A stretch of DNA of 64,000 nt, taken from Anastatus disparis (Eukaryota > Arthropoda > Insecta > Hymenoptera > Eupelmidae). The notes beneath the pieces are model-generated. The model did no database searches. It saw nothing but the letters and a program-made list of their open reading frames with translations, and was not told the DNA's origin. The stretch is taken from positions 5,942,501 to 6,006,500 of the forward strand of contig JAFFSR010000227.1 in assembly GCA_017163975.1 (NCBI GenBank), written 5' to 3'. This document shows, in pieces, positions 53,301 to 64,000 of the stretch (positions within the stretch are counted from its first letter, which is position 1; each line of letters opens with the position of its first letter). Made by a program: the position numbers and the translations under genes.

Positions 53301-56300
53301 AAATGGCTTTAGCGCAAAAAGAGAAGAATAAAAGAAAAAGGGAAAAAATATAAAAGAAATAAACGATTTGCGCAAAATATATGCATGTGTATGTATATCG
53401 AGAGTAAAGAAGGCTCTCGTAAAAAAAGAAAAAAAAAAAACTAAGAAGAAAGAAAGATGTGCTAAGATATCGTATTCGTTTGAACGACGCCAACCACTTG
53501 ACCTCGGCACTGTGTGCTTGGCTATTTACGGAAGCCAAACGGCACCATTTATCTGCTGCAGTATAAAACGACACATACATGCATGTATATATAACATAAT
53601 ATATATACATTTGTATAATGTACTCCTCTCCTGGGGGGGCTTTTTTCACTTTTCATTTTTCTCATGTGTGCGTGTTTAGTCCAAGCTGTGAACATATTAT
53701 ATTTAGAACTTAAAAAAAAGAGAATACGAGAGCAGCCGTGTTTCTTTAAATTTTGAGATTATATATGTTTTGGTGATTAACGAGGATTATTTTTTTATCT
53801 TGTTATTAATTTTCCTTTGATTGTTTTTAAAATGTTTGTTTTCATTCGGATATTAAAATATCGATCTTATTAAATAAAAAAAACACTTATGCATTTATTT
53901 CAAAACATAATTTTTAAATTTTACAAAAAAAATTTGATCCTTATTGTTTTAATTTCAGTATGCAAAGAAAATAAAAATTTACTCGAGTCATAAATACATT
54001 TTATGAACGTGCAGTCTTACTTGCTCGTTTTAAATTACATCCTAAAACTTAACCATTTGCACTATTTTTTTCTCAAACCTAGCAAGTATTTTATAGCTTT
54101 CAATGCAATAAAATATTCGACATTCTTGACTTTTTTTACGGATAAACTATATACTGAACGTTTATTTGAAATCAGAGTTAATTTTATCGACAGTTTCTTT
54201 GAAATAAACAAAAAAAATTCTTTTAATATTAAACTCACCATTATAATTATAATTTCTGTTAAATAAATGAAAATATATTTTTTTGCAAAATATAGAAAGA
54301 AATGTAAACCTTCACGTCATATAACTAAAAAGCATTACCATATATAAAGTCATAAAACGCAAATGTAGGGACAAGAAATACGAAAGCATAGCAGTCAACA
54401 TAGCGTGCATCTCCCAGCGTATATACAACAGTACGTAATTATAATACATGTTCTTTGTATCAACGGAATGCGATTTGTGTATACATGCGCACACATACTT
54501 CTTGCAGTTGTCTTTAAAGTGTGTATATATAAAGTCAGGGATTGATTCCGGATGGCCGGATTTTACCGACCTACATGCGTTTCTTGAATATATTTACTCT
54601 GGTGTTTAACATGAATACGAATATTGTCGTTTCTGCGTTAAGTTATATGTTATATTATGTGAGTTTTTATGATTTTAGACGAGTAGGGTGATGTATTGTA
54701 AGTGTTAATGGATAATTGTTTTATAATTGTATTTTGTTGGCATGCTAACGGACAGCTGTTTTTGGGAGGCTGATGAATGATGAGGTGGATGAGTGATAAA
54801 AAGATAATTGTGTAGGCTAAATGTCAAATTGAGGCGTTTGTAATGACAGTGTTGCCTTATGTTTCTTTTTTATTGAACTGTGTATCAATGTGTAATTATA
54901 CTTTTATCTGAATTTAATTTTTTTTGCTAGATAAAAGTATTTAAGCAATAAATTTATGTACTGAATTTATTAGCCTCTTTTAAATGGAAATTTTCGATTA
55001 ATTATATTTATTGAATTTCTTAAAATATTTAATAAAGTAAGTTTATTTTTTAAAATTCTTATTGGCATCTACAATTTCATTTTTATGCAAATTTTGCAAA
55101 TAGTTGTAGTCTATAGACTAACAACAGACAAACTTAACTTGTAAAACCATGGTATGAGTGCATTTTAAAAGTATTATTAAATAATTTAATTCGAAAATAA
55201 ATTATAACAAAATGAGACAATAAAGTTCCTAAACAATACATTAATAATATTTTTCGAATTTCATGACTAGCTATCAATTTTAAATTTATCAATCATATAT
55301 AATTATATAAAAATTCATTTCTAATTAATTCAAACAATATTAGAAACAAATATTTTCATAAAAAAATTCATCTACGCGAAAAATAAAAATAAAGAAATAA
55401 TAAAAAAATGAAATATCCGTGGGCATCGACATATCAGAAATTGCGTGATCAACTGGTAACGTCGGCATAAAGTTCTGTTACAAAAGTCTAATACATTAAT
55501 ACGTTTTAATAGTAGCAGCACATAACACAGCGCGTACACATATATACGCTCAATTTATAAAAGTTTAAATACAAGGCGTTCTTGTACGCTCTTTAAAAAG
55601 AGAGCTTGATCGCCCACTTTTAGGTCGACCGGTTCGCCAATTCTTACCAATTTATGAAGAGTCTCGATAGAAAAAACATGTATATCGTCGTTTATAAAGC
55701 ATTTTATACCCTCGGCGCAAGCGTTTATTTAATATGGAATTGAGTTTTAGATCATAGTCACGATCTACAAAGTGCTGATGTACAGTCGAGTAATGGAATA
55801 TTATTTACTTAATTGAACACTATTTCTTAGTATGTGTGTTTTTTTTATCTTTTTTTTTTCAAATAGTGAGAACAAAAAATTCAGTGATTTAATAATGGAT
55901 TAGAGGAATAATAATGTGTTGTTATTGATTAGTAATAAAGGAAAAATTTTTTACTATGATTTCATGTCTCAAAAGCATTAGTAATGACGTAAGATAACTC
56001 ATATAGATTTAACTTATAAATCTTGGCTTTAATATGTTCTACATAAAGTTTAACACGATACAATCTTGTTCATTATTTTATAATTAACTTTATTTTTTTA
56101 AATTAATATTTATTAGAGAAATGATGTTTTATGCATAAAGATTTCTTTTTTCTTTATTTAGCGCATAAAAAAATTGTTCGTAGTGTAAATTTTTTAGCTG
56201 TGGAAATATTTATTAAAACGTTAAGCATTCACGTCAACGCCAATTTTATTTCTGCACTAGCGATAAGCGTTTGGCATAAAAAAAAACATTCTAATTAACT

Positions 56301-57305
56301 TCTTTGTGATAATACTATCAACGGACTTTTGTTATTTTCAAAACACCACGCAAAATTTAAATAAACATATACATACTTGTATACAATTCTAAACAATTTC
56401 CTTATACAATATTTCATATCTTTTCGCTCTCTCCTTGAAAACCGCAAATCGAGAAACCATTTCTCATCTCCTCATTTGCGTATTATAATCTAGACTTTAA
56501 AGTAAAGAAGGAGAGGAAAGAAAAAAAAATAATAATAAAAACGGGAGCTCAAGTCAAGGTTAAACATTATACGTACCATATTCAACACATAAATTTCTTC
56601 ACTTGGCTTTTCCATGGTATTAGTCTCTTTTAAATGAAACACATATACACCTATACGTGCGTATATTTTTGTATGTGTATATATAAAGGTTTTTGCTCCT
56701 TATCTTTCTTATATCTACCGCGTGGGAGCTTATACGCTGACTCTCTCTCTCTCTCGGTGCAAACAGTAAAAACGTCTAGTTGACTCGTATACACACGCGA
56801 TGGGGCAAGCGTAAATGATAGTTCTCTTCTTCTTCTTTTCTTATATTATATAAAATTATGTATGTATGGATATATATATATATTCTATAGTCTGTCTTCT
56901 TCTGTAGTACTCAAGCCTCGTCTTTTTATATACATATTCAAGTATATGAGCACAATAGACTTTTACTTCTATCTTAAATTTTTTATTTTGGGTTGTTATT
57001 TTAGAGTCAATTTTGCCATTTCAGAAATTTATGACAAAATTTCACACTGATAAATTCGTTAAAGTTTGAAATTTTGAAGAGAATCTAATGGAGATTGGTA
57101 ACAATGAAAGTTTCGGTATATAATAGAAGTTTTAGTAGTGAATGAGTACTTGGACAGCGAGGAATAAACGCGTTGAGAGAGTATTTGTTTGATGAAAGTT
57201 TTAGATACATATAAGTTGTAGGTCGTTAAAGTAGTATATGTAGTTAGTAAAGATTTTATGATTTAAGTATACACAGACTGAAAAGTCAAGTAAACATTAT
57301 AATGC

Positions 57306-57480
57306 TTTATCATAAAGTTGTCACAGTCTGCCATTACGACCAAAAATGATCCTGCTTCATGGTAAAATTTACTAGAAATATTATACAAACTTCTATAAGT
57401 CATAGGCTATCTAGCAAATCTTTAAATGAAGCATGATAGTTTTTGACTAAAATAACAGTCTGTGGTAACTTCACGATTAA
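57306..57480. repeat. Long imperfect inverted repeat / hairpin
   Basis: Arms 57306-57376 and 57410-57480 are reverse complements without any gap. Counting base by base, 50 of 71 positions form Watson-Crick pairs and 4 more form G:U pairs, with a 33-base loop. The best blocks are CACAG (57322-57326) with CTGTG (57460-57464), CAAAAA (57341-57346) with TTTTTG (57440-57445), and TGCTTCAT (57353-57360) with ATGAAGCA (57426-57433). Composition alone would give far fewer pairs. It could be a pri-miRNA-like or long hairpin RNA, or a diverged foldback transposon. It lies 1.07 kb upstream of the SCAR coding-exon acceptor, within the transcribed intron. Confidence 0.8.
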
Positions 57481-58550
57481 TTGCTGTAATTTTTAGAAAC
57501 AATATTTTAAGTTTTACTCCATATTTCTCTTCATGTAGAAATTACAACTTGTATCTAAATATCTATTTGACATTGAAAAATGACTTTAGATTGTTATCCA
57601 TGAAATTGATTGAAATTAAACAATTACCACCAGTACATTAAAAAGAATACATTTTTTGTTGAACTGTGTTTTTTAAAAGGGCTATTAAAATAGTCTTTGT
57701 TTATACCTAGAAAAATAATAGAAATTTTCACAATGAAATTACGGTTAGCTCATTCCAGCTACTTCAGCGTAATATAAAGAAAAAAAAATAAATAAAAGAA
57801 GTCGTATACAAAAAAAACCTTAATTAGCCTACTATTCTATTTCAAGTGCGCGCTGCAGTTGTCTTTTTTAACGATAAAAGTATCTAAGCGTTTCACAGTA
57901 TTAAACTAGTGCAATTAACTTTTATGTAAAAGAGATAAGCTTTATGTTACTTTATTGTGGTTATTTTCTAGTTAGAATGCAACAATGCAACAGTTATGTT
58001 GTGCAAAAGAAACGTGATTAAAAGTTAAGCTGTTGCGATTATCATAGATAAATATTTTAAAGATTTTAAGAAAGTTTAGTTAATTTAATCTTAGAATTTT
58101 AAATATGCATGTATATTGGTATATAAAATCGCAATAATATATTTCTTCATTTATGTATCTTTTCTTTGTATATTTTAAGGCGAATTCGGATATTAGATTC
58201 AGTTTCATTACAAATCACGCTTTTAATATAGGAAATTTTTTAGATCTTTTAATTTTCTATCATTTTTTGAAACCCGTAGAATGGCGAAAAACTTATAAAT
58301 CCAAAAAAATTTCAAAAGGGTAATTTGTAAATTACGAAATGAAATTCGCCTCAACCTTCGTAGTCACCTTAAAGATTAATACTTAAATCAATCCATATTA
58401 TTTTTGTAATTTTGAAATTTAAAAGAACTAGTATTATCTTTTATTAAAACAATACTTTTCACCAACTTGTAATATCTACCTAAAAATCTAAAATTAAAGA
58501 CTTGATTACAATAAAACTAATCTTTTGTTCGTTTTTATTTTTCAGATATC

Positions 58551-58598
58551 ATGGGCTCGGTGAGTGATTATCGAAAGGTAGGAGAAAAAGCGCTCTAA
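58551..58598 (+). promoter_or_regulatory. Second upstream ORF in the SCAR leader
   Basis: ATG GGC TCG ... CTC TAA, 15 codons plus stop, in the exon that begins at 58546 and runs into the SCAR start at 58675. It ends 76 bases before the main start and is in a different frame from the upstream ORF that enters from exon 1. Confidence 0.4.
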
Positions 58599-58674
58599 AG
58601 CGCTTTTTTAAAATCCTAGGCCCTTTGAAAAATAAGAGCCGCAAAAAGACCAGCAAACAGCGGAAAAACTCAGC

Positions 58675-61600
58675 ATGCCGCTACCAAAACGGGTGGTTGA
58701 GCCAGTACACGTGGCGCGTGGTACCATACCCGAAGACTTTCCATTACCATCGGAGCTCGAGGCTGTTACTAATGGCACATTGGCAAATGCCATAAGGCAA
58801 TTGTCAAGTTTATCGAGACACGCCGAAGATCTATTTGGCGAATTAGCTAAAGAAGCCCATAATTTGAGCGATAGAGTTAATTCGCTACAAGCTAGGACAG
58901 ATAGATTGGCCGTTAAGGTCACTCAACTTGACAGTAATGTTGAAGAAGGTGAGTTTGTTATGTTTAATTTTATTTCTTGTTTTTTTTTAGAATAATTTTG
59001 AATTGTAGAAATAGTTTTTTGAGTAAAAGAATTTTGTTTTAGAAAAATATAAGAAATTTTTTTATTGTGTTACTATAGATGTTGATGTATTCAAATTTGT
59101 ATCAATAAATACAATTAAAAATTTATTTTAAAATACAATAATGTAAATGTTTAATCATAAACTTATAAGTATTATTGTAATTTTAGTGAGCTCTTTTTAA
59201 TTTTATTTAGTTCAATTACAAATTTGTCAAATTGTAAATTAAAGTTAAATTATTTCCGGAACTAACTCATACCAAATTCAATGAAGTATTGACGGAATTT
59301 AATTCCCAAAGTAACTTCTCTTCAATTGAATTACAATAAACTTCATTTTATACTAATTTAGATAGTTTCCATTACGATAATTTTGTTTACATTTCATTAT
59401 AAAAATTATTTTCTTTTTTTAAATATATGAAAAAATCAATAAAACTCATTTAATTCTTATGTATATTTTTGTAGTTTCACTTCAAGACATCCACCTGAGG
59501 AAAGCCTTCAAGAGCTCGGTAGTTTTCGACCAGCAGGTTGTCTCTCGAGACACAATGCCAACTGCTATGCTTGAAACGTATCAGCAATGTGACACACCAC
59601 CACCTCTTGACAAACTCAACGTTTACAGGTGATGTGTTTATTGTTATATATATATACGTACACCGCATGTTATATGTACCAAGCCTGATTACTCATGGGA
59701 AATATGAGCATATATGTGTTTATTTTTTTATAGTTTTTATTGTACGTCATATTTTTTTAAGATGATTGATTGAAGTTGAGAACATTAAAAATAGTGGAGA
59801 TTAAATTGAAACTCGAAAAGTAAATTTTATTGCTTTTAGAGTTGCAATAAAAGGTTTTAGTATTTTTCTAAGTTAAGTAATGATTCTTTTAAAATTTAAG
59901 TAATTGAAAATGTATAAAAAATACTTTCAACTAATTCATTGAGCAATCGTATAAAAAACCACTGTACATAAAAGTTCAATTTAGAAAAACTGCTGGCTTT
60001 TCTTCAAAATAAAAGTATTTTGTTTTTAGTTTAACTGGAAAACATTAAAGTAGAGTAAAAAATCTTTTATATTCAAGTAGCGCAAATTTCTGAATTTCCG
60101 TAGTTCGCTTGTACAGTAACTTTCTAAGTAACATTAACATTATTGTTGGAATTTTTTACCTTACAGAGAGGACGGAAAGGACGGCTTGAAGTTTTATACC
60201 GATCCCAATTACTTCTTCGATTTATGGAGTCAAGAAATGCTTAAGGATACTGAAAAGAAATTACATGATAGAGGAAAGAAGGTAATATCATTTGCTCATC
60301 TTTTGTGGATTAAAATTTTTTTTGTGTACCACACGAAATATCAGAAATTACTTTTTACTATTTACCTTAAAGATATTTAAAATCAAATTATTGTATCTAA
60401 ATTACGATCAAGTAATTTTTTATTTTTCGTACGGTATGCAAAAGCAATTGAAATACACAACATAATCTAAACATTGAAAATCTATATAACAAAAAAAAAC
60501 TTATGAAATAATGTGTTAACAACTTAAACTATCTCCCCTTGGTTATAGACCGAGTCAGAATATGCCGAACCGTTCAGAGAGGCAAGTCCATGGTTTGGAT
60601 CTTTGTAGTTTTTCTTTACACCCCATCATCTTTAAAAAAAAAAATTAAAGTTTATCTTTATTCTAAAACTTAAAAAAAATAATTAATCATTTATTTTGAT
60701 ATCATTTTTTCACTCACATAATATCGAATTCTTCACCTTGTGTGTGCGTGGTTTTCTCATTAACCTTGTGTTCACTCTTTTTTTTGGCTAATATAATCCA
60801 TAGTTTACAGAGCTGCTCTATAGCTACTGGCTTGAAAGAAAAGAAAAAAAATACCTATACATTTCTCTTAGATATCGCTATCATAGTATTTAAATTAGCT
60901 GATAAATTATGCATACATCATACATGTCTATATTACAATTGGTTATTCGTACTTTAATATTCCCCTCATTTTTTTATATCGATATATCAATATTTCGCAA
61001 TTTTTTTTATTATTTCGTATAGATATATCGCGCGATTATAAATGGTCATAGTAAAATCATTCACGTATCATTTTCATCAATGACATTATACACAATCTAC
61101 AGAACAATAAGAATTGAAAAAAAAAGAATAAGAAAATTATCACACAATCATTTTACTTTATCCTTTTTGTTTAACGTCTTTGCACTTGGAAAAGAAATCG
61201 AATTTAGTCATGTGTCTATGCATAGTTTTGATAAGTTAATGCCTTCACTATTTTCGCTTAACAATTGAGTCGTTAAAATAACTGACATCGCTTTTTAATT
61301 GAGCCAGAAACATGACTATTGTCGTTTTCTAAAGATAAAACTTCTTTGCTTGTGGAGCCAGCTGATGATTACTCGATATTAATCAAATTTAATTAAATTA
61401 AAAATTTTTTTATTACTAATGAATTGCCGTGGAAATTCAAATAGATTAGTACAGTTTGCTTTGCTAGTCTCATTATCATAGATGATAGAAAGTGCTAAAA
61501 TAGTGCTTGAATTTCCATTTGTTAATAATACGAAATCATTAAATCAATATTTTCAAATTAAAAACAGGTTTTATAAAATAATAAATTTTTTCAACTTGAA

Positions 61601-64000
61601 AATTATAATATTTTAACGATAGTATTTTTCTAACTCTTTGAAGTAATATGAGTCTGTCATATTTTTAAATTTTGTTGATAAGCATAAAGAATTTGAAAAT
61701 GTATGTATACAATAGTATTGATATTTTGCTTGATTTATGTTTTTCACACATGTGTTTATTTAAACAATTCACTGTCAAAGTTTTTATGACTACTTCTACA
61801 TGTGACCTAGTCGCATAAACCAATTGATTTATGTTATGTAAAATAATAATTCAAACACTAACTATGAACACAAAATTCATTCAAAACATTTTTAAAATGT
61901 ATAGTGCAATTGGAGTGGTTTAAATTAGCGGTTTAGCTAAGGCTTATTAGTATCACAATGAAATTAAAAATGTTTTGAACGAATGAAAAAAAATTTATTT
62001 ATTTTTTAATTTGACAAGCAGCAAAATATCAATAAAACTCGAGATAATCATCAGTTCGAGTCTCATTAACTATAATCACAAATATTTTCCAACATCGAGC
62101 TTGCACTTTTGTAAAAAGTAATCTACACACCTTGAAAACAACAATCTAATTTAATCAAACTAACCTAAATTTTCTTATTTTTTTCTCTCTCTAAAACAAA
62201 ACAGCCTCATAGGCCTCGGAACGAAGGTGGAAGTGGAGGTGGAGGTAGACATAAGAAGCGTGTAAGACAGCCACACAATACACGCGAACGTCAACGTCAA
62301 ATTGCTGTTGGTCATGGTGAATATATAATGCCAGCACAGGGTATACAATATCGTACACCGCACAGTATACCAGATGAAGCTTTATTGGGTATGGTTATGA
62401 CAGATCCAAGACCACCAAGGCCAAATAGTATTGAATTAAGACGTAGCTATCCACCTGAAGATCATCAACTTTACAGTCCGCCGATGTCGGAACACTATCG
62501 TACAGCAAATTATGCTGGACAGGTAAGCACGTGGGATTATATAACTATTTATAACGCTGCCTCCTTATCTATTTTTCGAATTCTCGAAACGAATACCGAT
62601 AACGTTTTAACTTATAATTGTAAATAAGATAAATGTGTGTTACAATAATCAGTATGGTGTTATCAGTGAGTTATACTAGGTTGTCGTTAAAGAATGCGTT
62701 GTAAAAAATGTTATGCTGCTATCGTCGAAGCTATCGTTTGAAGAATATCGAGGTTTTTGTATATGAATGAGCAATTATTTTTTATAAATAAAAATATGCT
62801 TTGTTATAATTGAATTTTTATCATTATTATATTCTCTGTCATTGCTGATGCAATTATAATCTTATTCATACTTTGATACAGGTTTCAGGTTATGAAGACA
62901 GTGCGTATGGTTCGCATTATGCGCCAGGCCAAGGACACTCAGGAAGCGACACGTACCAAAGTCCTGGTGGTCCAGGTACCCCGAGCAGAGGTGGTAGAAA
63001 TCGACCTTCCCAACCACCACCGGCACCGCCTAGCAATGCATCTAGTAATTCAACGCCAACTATTGCTTCGGCAAATAATACTCCAACGAGAGGTAGGTCT
63101 ATGAGTACTGGAAGGGATACTCTGCCACCGCCACCACCACCACCTGGAGAAACAATGTCGCCACCTTCGATGAATGGTAAGTTGTAGTGATGAAAACGGA
63201 TTTTTTGTTTAAAAAACGTAACTAAGAGCATTATTTTTGAGAGTTACTACGACGCCAGTCATGTATACTTTTTATTATCATCTTATATAGGATTAACCTG
63301 TCAGTGAATGAATATAATATCTAATAATAAACATACACATGATAATAATTCCAAAGACTGACATCGTAAATTAAACTAATTACTTTGAAAAAAAGTTTAT
63401 TTTAAAAAGATTTAAAAAATGACATACTTATTAATTTGAGATGTTTATTCATAAGGTAACTAACTTTATAATTTCAAAAATTTTGTCATAAATTTTTGTA
63501 AATTAGAGAATGTATTTTTCTCTATTGTTTTGTCAACTATAGATCGCTTGTTTGAGATCCGACGCGCCACTCAACATTTTTTTATAGTTATTTGTGCCCA
63601 ATGTGTCTTTATTATTTATTGATGAACTTGACCTCATTCTTTATCACTGGAATTGTAACGCAATATGTGCACGTTCTTTAAGTTTTAATATTCACTTAGC
63701 TCATAAAAAATATAATTTTTTTAACACTAAATTGCGAGATATGTTTTACAATACCGGAATAATATTAAGGAATTTCTCTTTTAAAAGTATACAATTTTTA
63801 TTCTGCAATAATGTAAAAATAATATCTTTATATAATTTCTACTTAATGCAAATGTCAATAATAACCATTTTAAAAAATAATGAAACCTAAATATTTTAAT
63901 TTTATTTGTAGGTACGCTCCCGTCACACTTGCTTAGTAGGAATGGCAGTCGTGCGAACAGTCCGCTACCGAATCATCAATCTACTCCTACGTCGGTCTCT
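58675..64000 (+). CDS. SCAR: SCAR/WAVE Arp2/3 activator, N-terminal part (runs off window)
   Basis: Subunit of the WAVE regulatory complex (with Sra1, Nap1, Abi and HSPC300), which relays Rac signals to Arp2/3-driven actin branching at the cell cortex. Coding exons in phase: 58675-58948, 59475-59628, 60167-60281, 62205-62522, 62882-63176, 63912-64000 and on beyond the window; 415 codons visible. The start [16 protein letters not shown] matches the family N-terminus. The SCAR homology domain covers about 1-180 ([20 protein letters not shown], then [19 protein letters not shown]). It is followed by a basic region ([18 protein letters not shown], about 195-212) and proline-rich, low-complexity stretches with a seven-proline run. 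The actin- and Arp2/3-binding WH2-central-acidic end must lie past 64000. The exon holding the start begins at 58546. A candidate 33-base in-phase microexon lies at 60549-60581. Confidence 0.95.
58949..59474 (+). other. SCAR intron after first coding exon
   Basis: AT-rich intron of 526 bases; nothing else is seen. Confidence 0.85.
59629..60166 (+). other. SCAR intron after second coding exon
   Basis: AT-rich intron of 538 bases; nothing else is seen. Open frames on both strands here are readthrough from the exon or its shadow. Confidence 0.85.
60282..62204 (+). other. SCAR intron with candidate microexon
   Basis: Intron of 1923 bases between the SCAR homology domain and the basic region. 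Apart from the possible microexon at 60549-60581 it is AT-rich and has no recognised feature. Confidence 0.7.
60549..60581 (+). other. Candidate 33-base SCAR cassette microexon with GC donor
   Basis: A pyrimidine-rich tract (CTATCTCCCCTTGGTTATAG) ends at 60548. The next 33 bases are open in the SCAR phase and read [11 protein letters not shown]. They are followed by GCAAGT after AGAG, the consensus form of a GC-AG donor. Flanking SCAR exons are both phase 0 here, so inclusion adds 11 residues between the SCAR homology domain and the basic region without shifting frame. No GT donor nearby keeps the phase. It could be an alternative exon or a chance match. Confidence 0.45.
62523..62881 (+). other. 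SCAR intron
   Basis: AT-rich intron of 359 bases; nothing else is seen. Confidence 0.85.
63177..63911 (+). other. SCAR intron near right edge
   Basis: AT-rich intron of 735 bases. The open frame at 63594-63890 lacks coding character. Confidence 0.8.

Larger units (their letters stand above)
35790..58545 (+). other. Long region consistent with SCAR intron 1 (about 22.8 kb)
   Basis: No protein gene is recognisable on either strand. Open frames such as 39616-40062 and 53281-53649 are low-complexity pyrimidine- or purine-run translations. AT-rich DNA alternates with CpG-containing, GA/CT-rich blocks at about 37370-37760, 39680-39870, 44150-44420, 47330-47760, 48360-48540, 49660-49880, 53480-53640, 55540-55720 and 56640-56800; these could be enhancers or alternative promoters. 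A SINE copy lies at 42891-43088. Inverted repeats are noted at 40639-40695, 45716-45736, 52734-52838 and, most strikingly, 57306-57480. Confidence 0.6.

Noticed and set aside
53281..53649. 122-aa open frame on the minus strand, overlapping one on plus
   Set aside because: Both frames come from purine/pyrimidine-biased DNA with homopolymer translations.
58546..58674. N-terminal extension of SCAR from the first-exon ATG
   Set aside because: The phases agree, but an in-frame TGA at 58561-58563 blocks it, and removing a 60-base pseudo-intron also leads to a stop.
58608..58922. 104-aa antisense open frame
   Set aside because: Shadow of the first SCAR coding exon, whose plus-strand reading is clearly the real protein.
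62917..63231. 104-aa antisense Gly/Val/Leu-rich frame
   Set aside because: Shadow of the proline-rich SCAR exon.

Overview
The window is an AT-rich animal chromosome segment with intron-rich genes, almost certainly insect. Introns range from under 100 bases to more than 20 kb, every splice site I placed is GT-AG except one candidate GC-AG pair, and intergenic DNA alternates between very AT-rich stretches and GA/CT-rich, CpG-containing blocks. The proteins look insect-like. Hymenoptera is my best guess, but nothing here fixes the order.

Six protein genes can be built exon by exon with consistent reading phase. From left to right they are: flightless-1 (fliI, minus, 1671-7479, 21 coding exons, 1227 aa), an actin regulator with leucine-rich repeats and gelsolin repeats; NSUN4 (plus, 8252-10419, 8 exons, 500 aa), the mitochondrial rRNA cytosine-5 methyltransferase, divergent from fliI across 772 bases; an SLC17/sialin-like major facilitator transporter (minus, 10985-25372, 9 coding exons, 489 aa); SPEF1/CLAMP (plus, 32065-33187, 3 exons, 205 aa), a microtubule-binding axonemal protein; LSM3 (minus, 33445-33894, 3 exons, 103 aa), a U6 snRNA/mRNA-decay Sm-like subunit; and SCAR/WAVE (plus, coding from 58675, cut by the window end), the Arp2/3 activator. 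SCAR probably has a 5' noncoding exon near 35.7 kb and a first intron of about 22.8 kb. Two of the six, fliI and SCAR, are actin regulators, but no operon-like logic links the genes.

Non-coding regions: 1-1670 is the fliI 3' side and holds an unexpected orphan copy of fliI exon 1 on the opposite strand. 25.4-32.0 kb is intergenic with no recognisable gene. 34-35.8 kb is a GA-rich promoter-like region. 35.8-58.5 kb is the large SCAR intron. Two copies of one tRNA-derived SINE family lie in introns (18.2 kb and 42.9 kb), each in the sense direction of its host gene.

The observations most worth following are: (1) the orphan fliI exon-1 duplicate at 560-621; (2) a long ungapped inverted repeat at 57306-57480 (two 71-base arms, 54 of 71 positions able to pair) that could be a hairpin RNA, pri-miRNA or foldback element in SCAR intron 1; (3) a 33-base in-phase candidate microexon of SCAR with a GC donor; (4) an SLC17 protein lacking two charged residues usual in the family; (5) a degenerate tandem array carrying ACACGTGT palindromes in an intron of that transporter; and (6) upstream ORFs in the SCAR leader. 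I found no CRISPR array, no prokaryotic feature, no virus-like ORF and no canonical tRNA or rRNA gene.
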